The notes beneath the pieces are model-generated. The model ran no database searches. It saw only the letters and a list, made by a program, of their open reading frames with translations, and was not told the origin of the DNA. This document shows, piece after piece, positions 30,325 to 39,572 of a stretch of 64,000 bases of DNA. The stretch is from Oceanobacillus jeddahensis. GTDB taxonomy: Bacteria; Bacillota; Bacilli; Bacillales; Amphibacillaceae. The stretch's first letter is position 1. Each line of letters opens with the position of its first letter. Location: positions 1-64,000 of the forward strand of contig NZ_CCDM010000002.1 of assembly GCF_000750635.1 (NCBI RefSeq). Direction: 5' to 3'. The position numbers and the translations under genes are program-made.

Positions 30325-31083
30325 TTATCGCATTAACATGCCGCCGGTGGCATCAATGGTTGCTCCTGTGATGTATCCTGCCCGTTTGGATACCATGAAG
30401 GCAGCAATATCAGCAATATCATCAGGCTGTGCCACCCTTCCAAGCGGAATACGATTCAAGTAATAAGATGCGTCTTTTTCCAGCTTTTCACGAATCATAT
30501 CAGTCTCTACGATGCCAAGTGCCAGGTTGTTGACACGGACACCATCCTTTGCATGTTCACGGGCCATTGATTTTGTAAAGGCAATCATTCCGGCTTTACT
30601 TGCCGCATAATGCGAGTGTCCGGTAGTTGATCCGTGAAAGGCTGCTTGAGAGGTGATATTGAGAATATCACCAGGCTGTTCTTTTTCTAAACAATGGTTT
30701 AAGAATGCTTGGGATGTTAAGAAGACAGAGGTGAGATTCACATCTAAGGTTTTATTCCAATCTTCTAATTCAATAGATTTTACATATCCGGTCAGCCAGA
30801 TTGCAGCATTATTCACGAGAATATCAACTGTTCCAAACGCTTCCACACTTTGTGAAATAATAGATACAGCATCATCTGAATCTGCCAGGTTTGCGTGAAT
30901 GGCCAGCCCTTTTTGTCCAGTAGCTTCAATAGCTTTTACTACTTCATCTGCTTTGGCCTGATTGCTTTGATAAGTTACGACAACATTTGCCCCTTCATTG
31001 GCGAGAGATAAAGCGATTTCTTTTCCGACACCTCTGGAACCGCCAGTGACAATGGCTGTCTTATTTTTAATTCCTAAATCCAT
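30325..31083 (-). CDS. Short-chain dehydrogenase
   Basis: 252 residues: TGGSRGVGKEIAL, NNAAIW, catalytic Ser in NITSQAA, YAASK, and C-terminal GATIDATGG. GGAGGAG eight nt before the ATG at 31083 is preferred over the GTG inside the Shine-Dalgarno. Third SDR of the island; NADP use is possible given the basic residue in GGSRG. Substrate unknown. Confidence 0.8.
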   Translation of the reverse strand: MDLGIKNKTAIVTGGSRGVGKEIALSLANEGANVVVTYQSNQAKADEVVKAIEATGQKGLAIHANLADSDDAVSIISQSVEAFGTVDILVNNAAIWLTGYVKSIELEDWNKTLDVNLTSVFLTSQAFLNHCLEKEQPGDILNITSQAAFHGSTTGHSHYAASKAGMIAFTKSMAREHAKDGVRVNNLALGIVETDMIREKLEKDASYYLNRIPLGRVAQPDDIADIAAFMVSKRAGYITGATIDATGGMLMR

Positions 31084-31122
31084 TTCGTTCACTCCTCCTC
31101 ATTTTTTTAAAAGGTAATGGTC

Positions 31123-31923
31123 TTACGATGAGTAGTTGTTATACATTTCATTTGCTTCTTCTGCAGTTGCATGATGATGAATAATCTGATTTAGTGCAGC
31201 TACGACAGCAGCAGGATTTGGATTTTGAGTAATATTACGTCCTACTGCAACACCACTGGCTCCAACGTCCATGCAATGACGGACAAAGGCAAAATAATCA
31301 ATGATGTTCTCTGTTTTTGGACCGCCCAGTGCAACAACAGGTGCATTAGCAGCTTCTACAATTTCTTTATCTTCAGGTTCTCCTGAAAAACGTGTTTTAA
31401 TAATATCAGCACCAAGCTCTGTACCCACACGGGCGCCAGCGGCAATATAAGATGCCTGATTGGACTCTTCATTCGTGACAGGATACCCAAAAGGAAGGGT
31501 CTCGCACATAAATACCGTGTTCCAGTTATCCGAAGCTCTTGCTAAATCACGGGCGATTTGATGAGAGCTTGCTTCATTGTCCGCTCCTGGGAAAGTCATA
31601 TTAACCACCCCGTCAGCGCCTAGCTTCAATGCATCCTCCACGGTAGCAGCATAAAATGTATCCGGAACAGAGGGATCAAGTAAATTGGTAGACATATCAG
31701 CCCGGACCAGCATTCCTACATCAGTAAAGGCATCTGCATGCTTTTTTGCTATTCCCGGGGTAACCAATACTGCATCGAGACCGTTTTCAACGAGCTCCGG
31801 CATTTGTGAGATGGTTTTATCAATTCCATCTGTTTTGTTTGTGAAATAATAACCATCTAACGCTAGAGTAAGCGTTTTCTTATCGTTCGAAAAAACACGG
31901 GCTAATCTTCTGTTTTTAGACAT
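31123..31923 (-). CDS. DhnA/LsrF-type class I aldolase
   Basis: 266 residues. TIM-barrel aldolase with Schiff-base Lys in ADIIKTRFSG, an Asp in LALDGYY and phosphate-binding VALGGPKT and GVAVGRNI. Related proteins are archaeal-type fructose-bisphosphate aldolase and LsrF. First gene of the minus-strand run behind the antitermination leader, so it should be induced with the kinase operon. It may split a ketose phosphate or transfer an acetyl group. Confidence 0.82.
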   Translation of the reverse strand: MSKNRRLARVFSNDKKTLTLALDGYYFTNKTDGIDKTISQMPELVENGLDAVLVTPGIAKKHADAFTDVGMLVRADMSTNLLDPSVPDTFYAATVEDALKLGADGVVNMTFPGADNEASSHQIARDLARASDNWNTVFMCETLPFGYPVTNEESNQASYIAAGARVGTELGADIIKTRFSGEPEDKEIVEAANAPVVALGGPKTENIIDYFAFVRHCMDVGASGVAVGRNITQNPNPAAVVAALNQIIHHHATAEEANEMYNNYSS

Positions 31924-31961
31924 TCTATCGCTCCATTCTTTCTTTTAGTTAGTGTAGATAA

Positions 31962-32043
31962 TAAAAAAATTCCCCACAAAAAGGACAGTTAACTGTCGTC
32001 TTTTGTGGGGAATCTTCTCACTATCCCGTACTGCTATTTTGTT
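31962..32043 (-). promoter_or_regulatory. Leader antitermination element and terminator of the aldolase operon
   Basis: Read on the minus strand: AACAAAATA (32043-32035), ten nt, ATAGTGAGAAGA (32024-32013), then a 13-bp terminator stem ATTCCCCACAAAA/TTTTGTGGGGAAT with inner GACAGTTAACTGTC and a T-run. The two motifs and their order match the kinase leader at 12.1 kb, while the terminator stems differ. This is what a shared RNA-binding antiterminator would require. Confidence 0.82.
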
Positions 32044-32051
32044 ATATTACC

Positions 32052-32080
32052 ATCATAACGAACGAATAGGTTTCTGTCAA
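32052..32080 (-). promoter_or_regulatory. Promoter of the aldolase operon
   Basis: Minus strand TTGACA (32080-32075), 17 bp, TATGAT (32057-32052). Predicted start near 32045, right before the leader motif. Confidence 0.82.
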
Positions 32081-32178
32081 TTTAAATCTGGATATGTCTA
32101 TTTATTATAGAAATGTACGTATTTCTTATATCGTTTTTGAGGAGTTATTAATATGAATTATAGGCAAAGATAAGAGCT

Positions 32179-32541
32179 TTAATTTTTCCTTCTACTCTTT
32201 TTAAAAAGCAAGTAATCATAAACATCCTGCATTTGTTCGGGAGTAAGGCTTGCTAAATCGCGAAACATCCTGTCTGCATTTGGCATTCTTTCCTGAATGC
32301 TTTTGATAAATTCATTTTCGTGATCTGACGCTTTGGAGGAAGGTACTTCTCTGTCTAATAAGTAGTCTGTGGTAACCTGCAATGTATCTGCGATGGCAGT
32401 TAATTCATCTCCTTTGATCGGGCGTTCGCCAGACTCTATTCGATTCATCACACTAACATTTATATTTACGTGTTTAGCAAACTCTTTTTGCGTCCAATTT
32501 TTTTTCGACCGTAACTGGATGATTCGTTGAGCTGTTTTCAT
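32179..32541 (-). CDS. XRE-family transcriptional regulator
   Basis: 120 residues with an HTH_3 domain (about 8-60): WTQKEFAKHVNINVSVMNRIESG and TDYLLDR. The C-terminus (EQMQDVYDYLLFKK) resembles SinR/Xre-type tails. AGGGGTG precedes the ATG at 32541. Divergent from the sortase gene. Confidence 0.85.
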   Translation of the reverse strand: MKTAQRIIQLRSKKNWTQKEFAKHVNINVSVMNRIESGERPIKGDELTAIADTLQVTTDYLLDREVPSSKASDHENEFIKSIQERMPNADRMFRDLASLTPEQMQDVYDYLLFKKSRRKN

Positions 32542-32838
32542 CGTATTGCGCACCCCTGGATTTCTATTTTAGAAATTAATTATAGCATAGTCGTTAAATT
32601 GAGAAATAGTTAGTGGAGAGGGGAAGTTGAATTTTATCACGGAGAAGCGTCCGTAAAACTCCTACTGAAGGAAGTTTCACTTTATCGCCTAAGCTTATTT
32701 TTTAATAATAAAAGTAGTTAAATTATTCATATAACATGGTATATTAAATATAGATATATATTGCTTTCTAACTAAGAAATCTTTTTACATAGTTCCACGC
32801 TAATCGAAAAAATGAACGAACAGAAAGGGGCGACTTAA

Positions 32839-33429
32839 ATGAAACGTATTGGCATCCTTTTTATGATTATAGGTGTCATCTGTTTGGGTGTTTTTGGCTA
32901 TCAGCTAATTGGTCATGAACAATCACAAAAGCAATCTTTAATTCAAGCAGAGGAAAAAATTGAACAAGGAGCTACCAGCCAAGCTGAATCGGATCAAGAT
33001 ATAGAACAAACAATAGAAACATTTGAGACGGAGGAAGATGAGGCGTTTGCTACATTAGAGATACCAAAATTGGAAAAAACATTGCCTATTGTTGAGGGGA
33101 CTGACCCAGATTCATTGCAAAAGGGAGTAGGCCATCTGTCAAATTCTGTTTTCCCAGGGCAGGGCGAGCAAATTCTTCTATCCGGGCATCGTGATACGGT
33201 TTTCCGTGACTTTGGTGAATTGGAGATAGGAGATACGTTTATTGTGCAGATGCCTTATGGCGAATATACGTATGAAATAAAAGAAACAGAAATTGTCCCG
33301 GAGGATGATACTTCGGTTATTCGAGAAATGGGAGAAGAAGTATTAGTCGTAACCACATGTTATCCATTTCATTTTGTAGGTAATGCGCCAGAGCGTTTTG
33401 TTGCTTATGCGTACCCGGTTTCCGAATAG
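32839..33429 (+). CDS. Class D-type sortase
   Basis: 196 residues with an N-terminal TM anchor (about 3-25). The sortase domain has the catalytic His in LSGHRDT, the Cys in VVTTCYPF and an Arg in PERFVAYA. The TLxTC-type motif, short length and N-terminal anchor match class D (YhcS-like) sortases, which recognise LPxTA-like signals. The GH3 enzyme at 2.8 kb ends in LPQTA and is a candidate substrate. Only gene of its transcript. Confidence 0.9.
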   Translation: MKRIGILFMIIGVICLGVFGYQLIGHEQSQKQSLIQAEEKIEQGATSQAESDQDIEQTIETFETEEDEAFATLEIPKLEKTLPIVEGTDPDSLQKGVGHLSNSVFPGQGEQILLSGHRDTVFRDFGELEIGDTFIVQMPYGEYTYEIKETEIVPEDDTSVIREMGEEVLVVTTCYPFHFVGNAPERFVAYAYPVSE

Positions 33430-33432
33430 CAT

Positions 33433-33484
33433 AAAAAACAGCTTTCTTCCATAGATGTATCGATCTGGAAGAAAGCTGTTTTTT
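33433..33484. terminator. Bidirectional terminator between sortase and zinc lipoprotein
   Basis: AAAAAACAGCTTTCTTCC/GGAAGAAAGCTGTTTTTT forms a perfect 18-bp stem. It overlaps the stop codon of the lipoprotein gene on the other strand. Confidence 0.9.
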
Positions 33485-34721
33485 AATCGTTTAGTACAGC
33501 TTCTAATGTCTCAATATTTTTTTGCATCAAGCTGAAATAATCCTCATTGTTTTCTATATCTTCCTCAGTAATGGTCTCCATATTACTAAGCACGGCACTT
33601 TCTGCACCAATTTCGTCTTGGATAATTTCGCTGATTCTGCTGCTGATATTTCTTTCAAATACAACATATTTTAAGTCATATTCGCGGGCGGTATCAACAA
33701 TATCTACTAAGGCAGATTGGGAAGGCTCCTGAGATGAGGACAGCCCGTGAATACTAATTTGTTCTAGCCCATATCGCTCCTCCCAATAGCCATAGGCTGC
33801 ATGGGAGACAATCACTTGTGGATGGTCTGCGTTCTCAATCGTTTGTGCTAATTCTTGATCCACTTGTTCCAGCTGCCCTTTTAGTTCCTCAAAATTCTCT
33901 GTGAAATATGCTTCATGCTCCGGCATTTTTTCAATAAGAAGGTTAGTAATATTTTCAGCCAATTGAATGCTTATGATCGGATCGAGGAAAACATGTGGAT
34001 CGCCGATACCACTCTCCCCATCATGATTATCAACGAGTAATTCCACAATACCTGATTCCGTAATCACTTCTCCATCAGCATCTCTAAGTTCTAATTTTAC
34101 TTCTAATGTATCATTAATTTGTGTTTCAAAAGCAGAATTGTCTGCATCCTCGTCTAATTCCCAATCCTCAGAATCGGCTGTCCGGAAATACCAATTCCAT
34201 TCTGCGACGTCTTCATCAATAGTTGTTTCTGCCTCTAAGCTTGCTGTATCCCCACTATGATAATGGTCATTAATCCCATCAATAATAATATCTCCGTTAT
34301 CTTCCGCTTCTTCTTCCTGGTGATGTTCTTCCTCTTCACCATGATCGTGATCTGCTTCTCCTCGGAGCGGAATATCCTCACCAATTGCGGAGACTTCAAC
34401 ATTTTCATTTTCTAGAATATCCTCTGCTTTGGAAGCAAAAGGCTCCATCCCAACACCGGAATAAATGAATAAATCTTTTTTCGCTAAATCAACCATCTCA
34501 CGGGAGCTTGGTTCATACGTATGTGCGTCTGCATTTGGCGGGTAGATGCTTTCCACATCAACATACTCACCGCCGATCTTGGAAATGAAATCTTCTAATG
34601 CAAAAATAGTTGTAGAAATTTCAAGCTGTTCCTGGTCTCCATCTTGACCACCTTCCGTAGATTGGCAGCCGGCAAGGAAGAGAAGGAGTAAGCTGGAAAA
34701 AATAATCATCCGTTTTATCAT
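33483..34721 (-). CDS. Zinc/manganese ABC transporter substrate-binding lipoprotein with an inserted domain
   Basis: 412 residues: lipobox LFLAGCQS, cluster A-1 fold, metal ligands in ADAHTYEPS, VSHAAYGYW and the C-terminal VVFERNIS region. After residue 120 comes an acidic His-rich loop (DHDHGEEEEHHQEEE) and an extra beta-rich domain of about 100 residues (WNWYFRTADSEDWEL...LELRDADGEV), before DPHVFLDP. Usual ZnuA/AdcA cores are about 300 residues. No permease or ATPase gene is adjacent. A Zur box upstream makes zinc the likely metal. Confidence 0.9.
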   Translation of the reverse strand: MIKRMIIFSSLLLLFLAGCQSTEGGQDGDQEQLEISTTIFALEDFISKIGGEYVDVESIYPPNADAHTYEPSSREMVDLAKKDLFIYSGVGMEPFASKAEDILENENVEVSAIGEDIPLRGEADHDHGEEEEHHQEEEAEDNGDIIIDGINDHYHSGDTASLEAETTIDEDVAEWNWYFRTADSEDWELDEDADNSAFETQINDTLEVKLELRDADGEVITESGIVELLVDNHDGESGIGDPHVFLDPIISIQLAENITNLLIEKMPEHEAYFTENFEELKGQLEQVDQELAQTIENADHPQVIVSHAAYGYWEERYGLEQISIHGLSSSQEPSQSALVDIVDTAREYDLKYVVFERNISSRISEIIQDEIGAESAVLSNMETITEEDIENNEDYFSLMQKNIETLEAVLND

Positions 34722-34862
34722 GAAATGTACCTCCGTTATTTAATAGTGCATTTGGCTTCTTTTTTAAGAAAGAAAATTAAGTAAACATTGCTATTGCAGG
34801 GTGCTCTGTTTATTGTGTCTCCCCTTGTGAAAAGCAAACAGGATAAATTTTAATTTATCATT

Positions 34863-34877
34863 TCGTAATCGTTACGA
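34863..34877. promoter_or_regulatory. Zur box
   Basis: TCGTAATCGTTACGA, a perfect 6-bp dyad around TCG, differs at one base from the B. subtilis Zur consensus TCGTAATNATTACGA. It lies 142 nt upstream of the zinc lipoprotein start. Confidence 0.85.
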
Positions 34878-34921
34878 TTTAAAATTTACAGGTTTTTAGA
34901 GTGGATGTCAAGCTATTTTTG

Positions 34922-34955
34922 CAAAAAAAATGTCAGCAGCGGAAGGGCTGCTGAC
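34922..34955 (-). terminator. Terminator of the aldehyde dehydrogenase gene
   Basis: GTCAGCAGC/GCTGCTGAC stem with a six-base loop, followed on the minus strand by eight T. Confidence 0.88.
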
Positions 34956-34969
34956 CATAGATTTATTGA

Positions 34970-36397
34970 TTATGAAGGTAAACCTACAATTGTTTTTGGT
35001 TCCAAGAATTCTTCAATTCCGTAATCTCCCCATTCGCGTCCAATACCAGATTGTTGGAAGCCACCAAATGGAGCGGTGAAGTCGGCAGGTTCATTATTGA
35101 CTACGATTCTACCTGAACGAAGGCTTCTTGCTGTTTTGGTTAGATTATCTGGATCATTGCCGACAACATAGCCTGCTAATCCGTAAATAGTACCATTGGC
35201 AACATCAATTGCTTCATCTAAATCTTTATACGTGATCACAGAAAGAACAGGTCCGAAAATTTCTTCCTGGGCAATCGTATCGTCAGGTTTTACATTTGTG
35301 AATACAGTCAGCTTAGAATAGTATCCAGTTTCCAAGCCTTCTGGTTTACCTGTCCCGCCTGTAACGAGCGTTGCTTCACTATCAATACCTGTTTGGATAT
35401 AATCTTGAACGGTTTTCCACTGATCCTCAGATACTTGCGGACCAGTAAAAGTAGATTTATCTTTTGGATCACCGACAGGGTATTCAGAAATATGATTTTT
35501 AACCGCTTGGATAAAGTCATCGTGCATGGATTCTGGAACGAGCGCCCGTGTTCCAGCGGTACATACTTGACCTGTATTACCGGCGATATGGGAAATTGCT
35601 GTTTTAGCAGCATAATCCACATCTGCATCGTCTAATACAACAATTGGTGATTTGCCTCCAAGCTCTAGGGAAACTTTTTTAATATCTTGGGCGGCATTTT
35701 CCATTATCTTTGTTCCAACGCCGCCGGAGCCTGTAAAGGATACAAAATCGATATCCGGGTGAGAGCTGATGCCGTCACCGATAGTAGACCCTGTTCCGTT
35801 TACCAGGTTGAATACACCTTTAGGTAAACCGGCTGCTTCGAATACTTCTGTTAGTAAAACTGCTGCAAATGGTGTCTCTGTAGATGGTTTTAGGACCACT
35901 GTACTACCTGCTGCAAATGCACTGGCCAGCTTCGTGGATGCTTGGTTTGTAGGGAAATTCCATGGTGTAATTAAACCGGCAACTCCAATTGCATCTTTTT
36001 GAATAAACGAGTTTTCTCGTTTTTCGGTAAAGTCAAAATCACGTAGCAGCTTTGCTGTTGCGCGAAAATGATTTAGTCCCATTGGATATTGCACTTCCGT
36101 TGTGAAATTTACAGGCGAACCCAATTCTTCCATAATAACTTCAATAAATTTATCTTTTCGTTTTTCATATTCATCTGCAATGCGATCTAATAAATCAGCA
36201 CGTTCTTCTTTTGTTGTTTGAGAAAATGATGGAAAAGCGTCTCGTGCAGCTTGTACTGCTTTGTCGAGATCTTCTTTGGTACCGGAGCTAATCTCACCAA
36301 TTTTTTCTTCTGTAGCAGGGTTGATAACATCAATTGTTTCGTTTTCAGTGGAGTCAACCCACTGACCGTTAATATAATGTTGTATATGGTTATACAT
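34970..36397 (-). CDS. NAD(P)-dependent aldehyde dehydrogenase
   Basis: 475 residues: VVLKPSTETPFAA, FTGSGGVGTKI, catalytic Glu in LELGGKSP and catalytic Cys in GNTGQVCTAGTR, EEIFGPV and PFGGFQQSGIGREWG. GGGGTGG before the ATG at 36397 decides the start. The substrate is not clear; it is a general short-chain aldehyde type. Single gene with its own terminator. Confidence 0.88.
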   Translation of the reverse strand: MYNHIQHYINGQWVDSTENETIDVINPATEEKIGEISSGTKEDLDKAVQAARDAFPSFSQTTKEERADLLDRIADEYEKRKDKFIEVIMEELGSPVNFTTEVQYPMGLNHFRATAKLLRDFDFTEKRENSFIQKDAIGVAGLITPWNFPTNQASTKLASAFAAGSTVVLKPSTETPFAAVLLTEVFEAAGLPKGVFNLVNGTGSTIGDGISSHPDIDFVSFTGSGGVGTKIMENAAQDIKKVSLELGGKSPIVVLDDADVDYAAKTAISHIAGNTGQVCTAGTRALVPESMHDDFIQAVKNHISEYPVGDPKDKSTFTGPQVSEDQWKTVQDYIQTGIDSEATLVTGGTGKPEGLETGYYSKLTVFTNVKPDDTIAQEEIFGPVLSVITYKDLDEAIDVANGTIYGLAGYVVGNDPDNLTKTARSLRSGRIVVNNEPADFTAPFGGFQQSGIGREWGDYGIEEFLEPKTIVGLPS

Positions 36398-36530
36398 TTT
36401 ATTCCACCCCTTTGCATATTTTGAAAATACATGTTTTAAAAGGATTATATTGCTTTTTTGAACATGCATTAATACTAGTTCCCGTACTAAAAAATATTAA
36501 ACATAGGAGAGAACTTTGATTTATCCAATA

Positions 36531-36566
36531 AAAAAACTGTCTCCCCGATAGAAGAGAGACAGTTTT
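36531..36566 (-). terminator. Terminator of fabI
   Basis: ACTGTCTC/GAGACAGT stem, followed on the minus strand by a run of T. Confidence 0.8.
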
Positions 36567-36588
36567 CGAATCTGTAAAGAGATAGGTT

Positions 36589-37365
36589 TTAACCACCAAT
36601 AATGTTGAAGCCGGCATCCACATGCAGCACTTCGCCGGTAATTCCCCGTGCCAATTCACTTAGGAAAAATAGCGTTGCGTCTCCAACTTCATCTTGATCG
36701 ATGTTACGACGCAGTGGAGCTTTTTCTTCAACAACTTGTGATTTTTCGTTGAAGTTAGCTACTCCTTTTGCAGAGAGTGTACGGATTGGGCCTGCTGAAA
36801 CAGCGTTCACGCGAATTCCATGTTTTCCTACATCTTCCGCTAAATAACGGACACTTGCTTCCAGAGATGCTTTCGCAACACCCATAACGTTATAGCCTGG
36901 AACTACTTGTTCTGCTCCGATATAAGTTTGTGTAACAATAGAACCGCCTTCTGTCATCAGTTCCTTTGCAGCATTTGTAACTGATACTAAGGAATAAGCG
37001 CTGATTTCTTGAGCAAGCAAGAAACCGTCACGGGAGGTAGTGACAAATTCACCTTGCAGGTCTTCACGTTTTGCAAAGGCAACAGAGTGAACTAAACCAT
37101 GAATCACACCGATTTTTTCTTTTATTTCATTAAAAGCTTCCTGAACACTTTCATCTGAAGCAACATCACAAGAGATGATTGCTTTTGGTTCAATTTCGTG
37201 CTTATCTAAAAGTTTTACTAATTTATTATAGGATCTTTCTTGCCGGTTCGTAAAAATAAGGTTGGCCCCGGCGTTATGTAGAGATTTTGTAATGCCCCAA
37301 GCAATACTTCTTTCGTTAGCGACACCCATTACAACAATATTTTTACCTTCTAATAATTTTGTCAT
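36589..37365 (-). CDS. fabI: Enoyl-ACP reductase, FabI type
   Basis: 258 residues, divergent SDR of the FabI family: VVMGVANERSIAWGI, SVAFAKREDL, catalytic Tyr-x6-Lys as YNVMGVAKASLE and SAGPIRTLSAKG. AGGATAC-type ribosome binding site. Catalyses the last reduction of each fatty acid elongation cycle. Ends in DAGFNIIGG. Confidence 0.95.
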   Translation of the reverse strand: MTKLLEGKNIVVMGVANERSIAWGITKSLHNAGANLIFTNRQERSYNKLVKLLDKHEIEPKAIISCDVASDESVQEAFNEIKEKIGVIHGLVHSVAFAKREDLQGEFVTTSRDGFLLAQEISAYSLVSVTNAAKELMTEGGSIVTQTYIGAEQVVPGYNVMGVAKASLEASVRYLAEDVGKHGIRVNAVSAGPIRTLSAKGVANFNEKSQVVEEKAPLRRNIDQDEVGDATLFFLSELARGITGEVLHVDAGFNIIGG

Positions 37366-38413
37366 ATGTATCCTCCATTCAACATTTAACTTAGCATCTA
37401 TTATAACTGATTAGTACCAGGTGATAAAGTCAAATCCGTTTTTCTTTTTTCTGACAAGAGGGGAAAAGCGTTTCTATTATCGAATTTTTTCTATCTATCT
37501 TACTACATGAAGTATAGAAACATGTTAGTTTGAGAATCTAAGAAGTGCAGTTGTGATCTTAAATAACTCAACTTTTACACTTAAAAATAAGCATATATAT
37601 CTTGCTATTTCAGGATGAACCTGTTCTTCATTACCATGCTTGCTTTTTGGTTACATATCCGGCTATTTTTGGAATTGGTGATTGTGCATAGATCCGCTCC
37701 GGCCAACCACTCCGCTTTCCATGGGGACGGCTTCAGCTAACTTGAAAAGAAAACCGCTTTTCAAGTGGATCTGTAGCTCGCCCTGTTCCCATAGGAGTCT
37801 CCGTGGTTGGCCTGCGCTCTAATAGGATTCTACAGCGAATGAAAGAAATAACATTTTGATGCGTTTGACGAAATAGCAGCTTTCACCTGAACAACCAATC
37901 ATGACAGCATGGATAGTTAATATCAGGAATAGCTTTCATGCACAGAAAGTAATATTGGAAGAACATTTTACCATGCAGTATGAAAAATATGTTCTATCTG
38001 ATCAAACATCTATTGGGTGAGTTGTTTTCCACGTATAGAATATCTAACTAGCGGAGGCAAAACGGTCCGCCGCAGCGGTGCTTTACACTTCACTTTCTAT
38101 TCTTTCTTTGTCAAGGAAGTTATCAAAAGAATGGTCAACTCCTGTTTCTATGGAGATGAAGTTACTTTTTAATGTGCGAAAGTTGAGTTAAATAATAAAT
38201 GGAAGAAAATAAAGTAAAAAGATGAATCCTAGATAGAATTTTAACCGCGAAAAATAGCGTCGAAACAAGGTGTGAACTGTGATTTATTAGCCTTTTGAAA
38301 ATAAATTTAAGTTTTTTTCATTTTTCTCTTTACAAACGGTCGGTTCCTCGATATAATAAAATTCGTCAGTTTGCGGGAGATGCTTTCAAAAAGCTTCTCA
38401 GCCAACGCATGAT
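37366..38413. other. 1-kb gene-free region with an imperfect palindromic element
   Basis: No coding gene seen. 37692-37830 holds an imperfect palindrome: GGCCAACCAC near 37701 pairs with GTGGTTGGCC near 37803, and ACTTGAAAAG near 37740 pairs with CTTTTCAAGT near 37757. CCGCTCCGG and CTTTCCATGGGGACG blocks resemble intergenic repeats that I recall from other Bacillaceae. The rest is AT-rich and unassigned up to the tRNA promoter. Confidence 0.55.
38329..38357 (+). promoter_or_regulatory. Promoter of the tRNA cluster
   Basis: TTTACA (38329-38334), 17-bp spacer, TATAAT (38352-38357), about 55 nt before tRNA-Glu. Confidence 0.8.
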
Positions 38414-38488
38414 GGCCCGTTGGTCAAGCGGTTAAGACACCGCCCTTTCACGGCGGTAACACGGGTTCGAATCCCGTACGGGTCACCA
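38414..38488 (+). tRNA. tRNA-Glu (TTC)
   Basis: Acceptor GGCCCGT/ACGGGTC, anticodon loop CTTTCAC between CCGCC and GGCGG, T-arm ACGGGTTCGAATCCCGT, CCA encoded. Confidence 0.96.
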
Positions 38489-38545
38489 AATTATTTTAAA
38501 GAAGACATGTGCAATATATATAGTTGTACATATACGTTACACCTT

Positions 38546-38621
38546 GGAGGATTAGCTCAGCTGGGAGAGCACCTGCCTTACAAGCAGGGGGTCGCAGGTT
38601 CGATCCCTGCATCCTCCACCA
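38546..38621 (+). tRNA. tRNA-Val (TAC)
   Basis: Acceptor GGAGGAT/ATCCTCC, anticodon loop CTTACAA between CCTGC and GCAGG, CCA encoded. Confidence 0.96.
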
Positions 38622-38625
38622 TAAC

Positions 38626-38701
<76 letters not shown>

Positions 38702-38743
38702 TTTTTTCATGTATATATTTGATAATATGGTTAACAATAATTT

Positions 38744-38828
38744 GGAGGGGTAGCGAAGTGGCTAAACGCGGCGGACTGTAAATCCGCTCCCTCAGGGTTC
38801 GGCAGTTCGAATCTGCCCCCCTCCACCA
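38744..38828 (+). tRNA. tRNA-Tyr (GTA)
   Basis: 85 nt with a long variable arm, acceptor GGAGGGG/CCCCTCC, anticodon GTA in ACTGTAAAT, CCA encoded. Confidence 0.95.
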
Positions 38829-38837
38829 TGTTTTTGT

Positions 38838-38909
38838 TGGGCCATAGCCAAGCGGTAAGGCATCGGGTTTTGATCCCGTGTACCCTAGGTTCGAATCCTA
38901 GTGGCCCAG
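38838..38909 (+). tRNA. tRNA-Gln (TTG)
   Basis: Acceptor TGGGCCA/TGGCCCA, anticodon loop TTTTGAT between CGGG and CCCG with anticodon TTG. The sequence continues GCC then a T-run, so CCA is not fully encoded. Confidence 0.94.
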
Positions 38910-38957
38910 CCTTTTTTTTATGTCTTTTTTAGGTTTGACAGAATAGATAGTAAGTGT

Positions 38958-38979
38958 CATTAGCTCAGTCGGTAGAGCA
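38958..38979 (+). pseudogene. 5' fragment of a tRNA-Lys gene
   Basis: 22 bases covering the end of the acceptor stem and the D-arm (CATTAGCTCAGTCGGTAGAG, plus CA) are identical to the same part of the intact tRNA-Lys 153 bp downstream. The remainder of the tRNA is missing and unrelated sequence follows. Confidence 0.75.
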
Positions 38980-39106
38980 ACGAGCAATCCATCTGCCGAA
39001 ACAGCTGCGAGTAACCCCGAAACATTCCCTTCGAAGCATAGGCTTTTAGATGCAAGGGACCACCAAACAAAAAGCATTAAATAAAGTAAGATTCTATTTT
39101 AAACGG

Positions 39107-39179
39107 GAGCCATTAGCTCAGTCGGTAGAGCATCTGACTTTTAATCAGAGGGTCGAAGGTTCGAATCCTTCATGGCTCA
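39107..39179 (+). tRNA. tRNA-Lys (TTT)
   Basis: Acceptor GAGCCAT/ATGGCTC, anticodon loop CTTTTAA between TCTGA and TCAGA, T-arm GAAGGTTCGAATCCTTC, no CCA encoded. Confidence 0.95.
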
Positions 39180-39210
39180 TTAAACAAATAACAAGTATAA
39201 AGTGCAGCGA

Positions 39211-39239
39211 AAACGGGATAATCTTATCTCGTTTTTTTC
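39211..39239 (+). terminator. Terminator of the tRNA cluster
   Basis: AAACGGGATAA/TTATCTCGTTT stem with one G-U pair and a two-base loop plus seven T. Confidence 0.8.
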
Positions 39240-39572
39240 TTTATTAACCCAGCAGAAAAGAACAATGTATTTAAAAGCCATTTAAAGAAACTTGGGCTAA
39301 GGTCTCGGGACTTCTATTTAATCATTTGATTCTTGTACAAGTAAAAAACGAACGAATGCAAATTTATTATAAAATAGAAATCCAATCATTTATAATAAAG
39401 TGAAAATTCCAGTACATGATAATAATATTCGAAACTTAGTTCCAGTAACGAAATAAGTAACTTGTAAATGAAAAAACGATATAATTCGTGTTATAATCAA
39501 AATAGTTTATTTTTAGTACTAAGTAATAAAAAGTATATTTTAGATATGATAAATAAAAAGGATGAGCTAGGC

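Noticed and set aside
31123..31923. Assignment of the aldolase as LsrF in autoinducer-2 breakdown
   Set aside because: No Lsr transporter, LsrK, LsrG or LsrR-type gene is present; the fold alone does not give that role.
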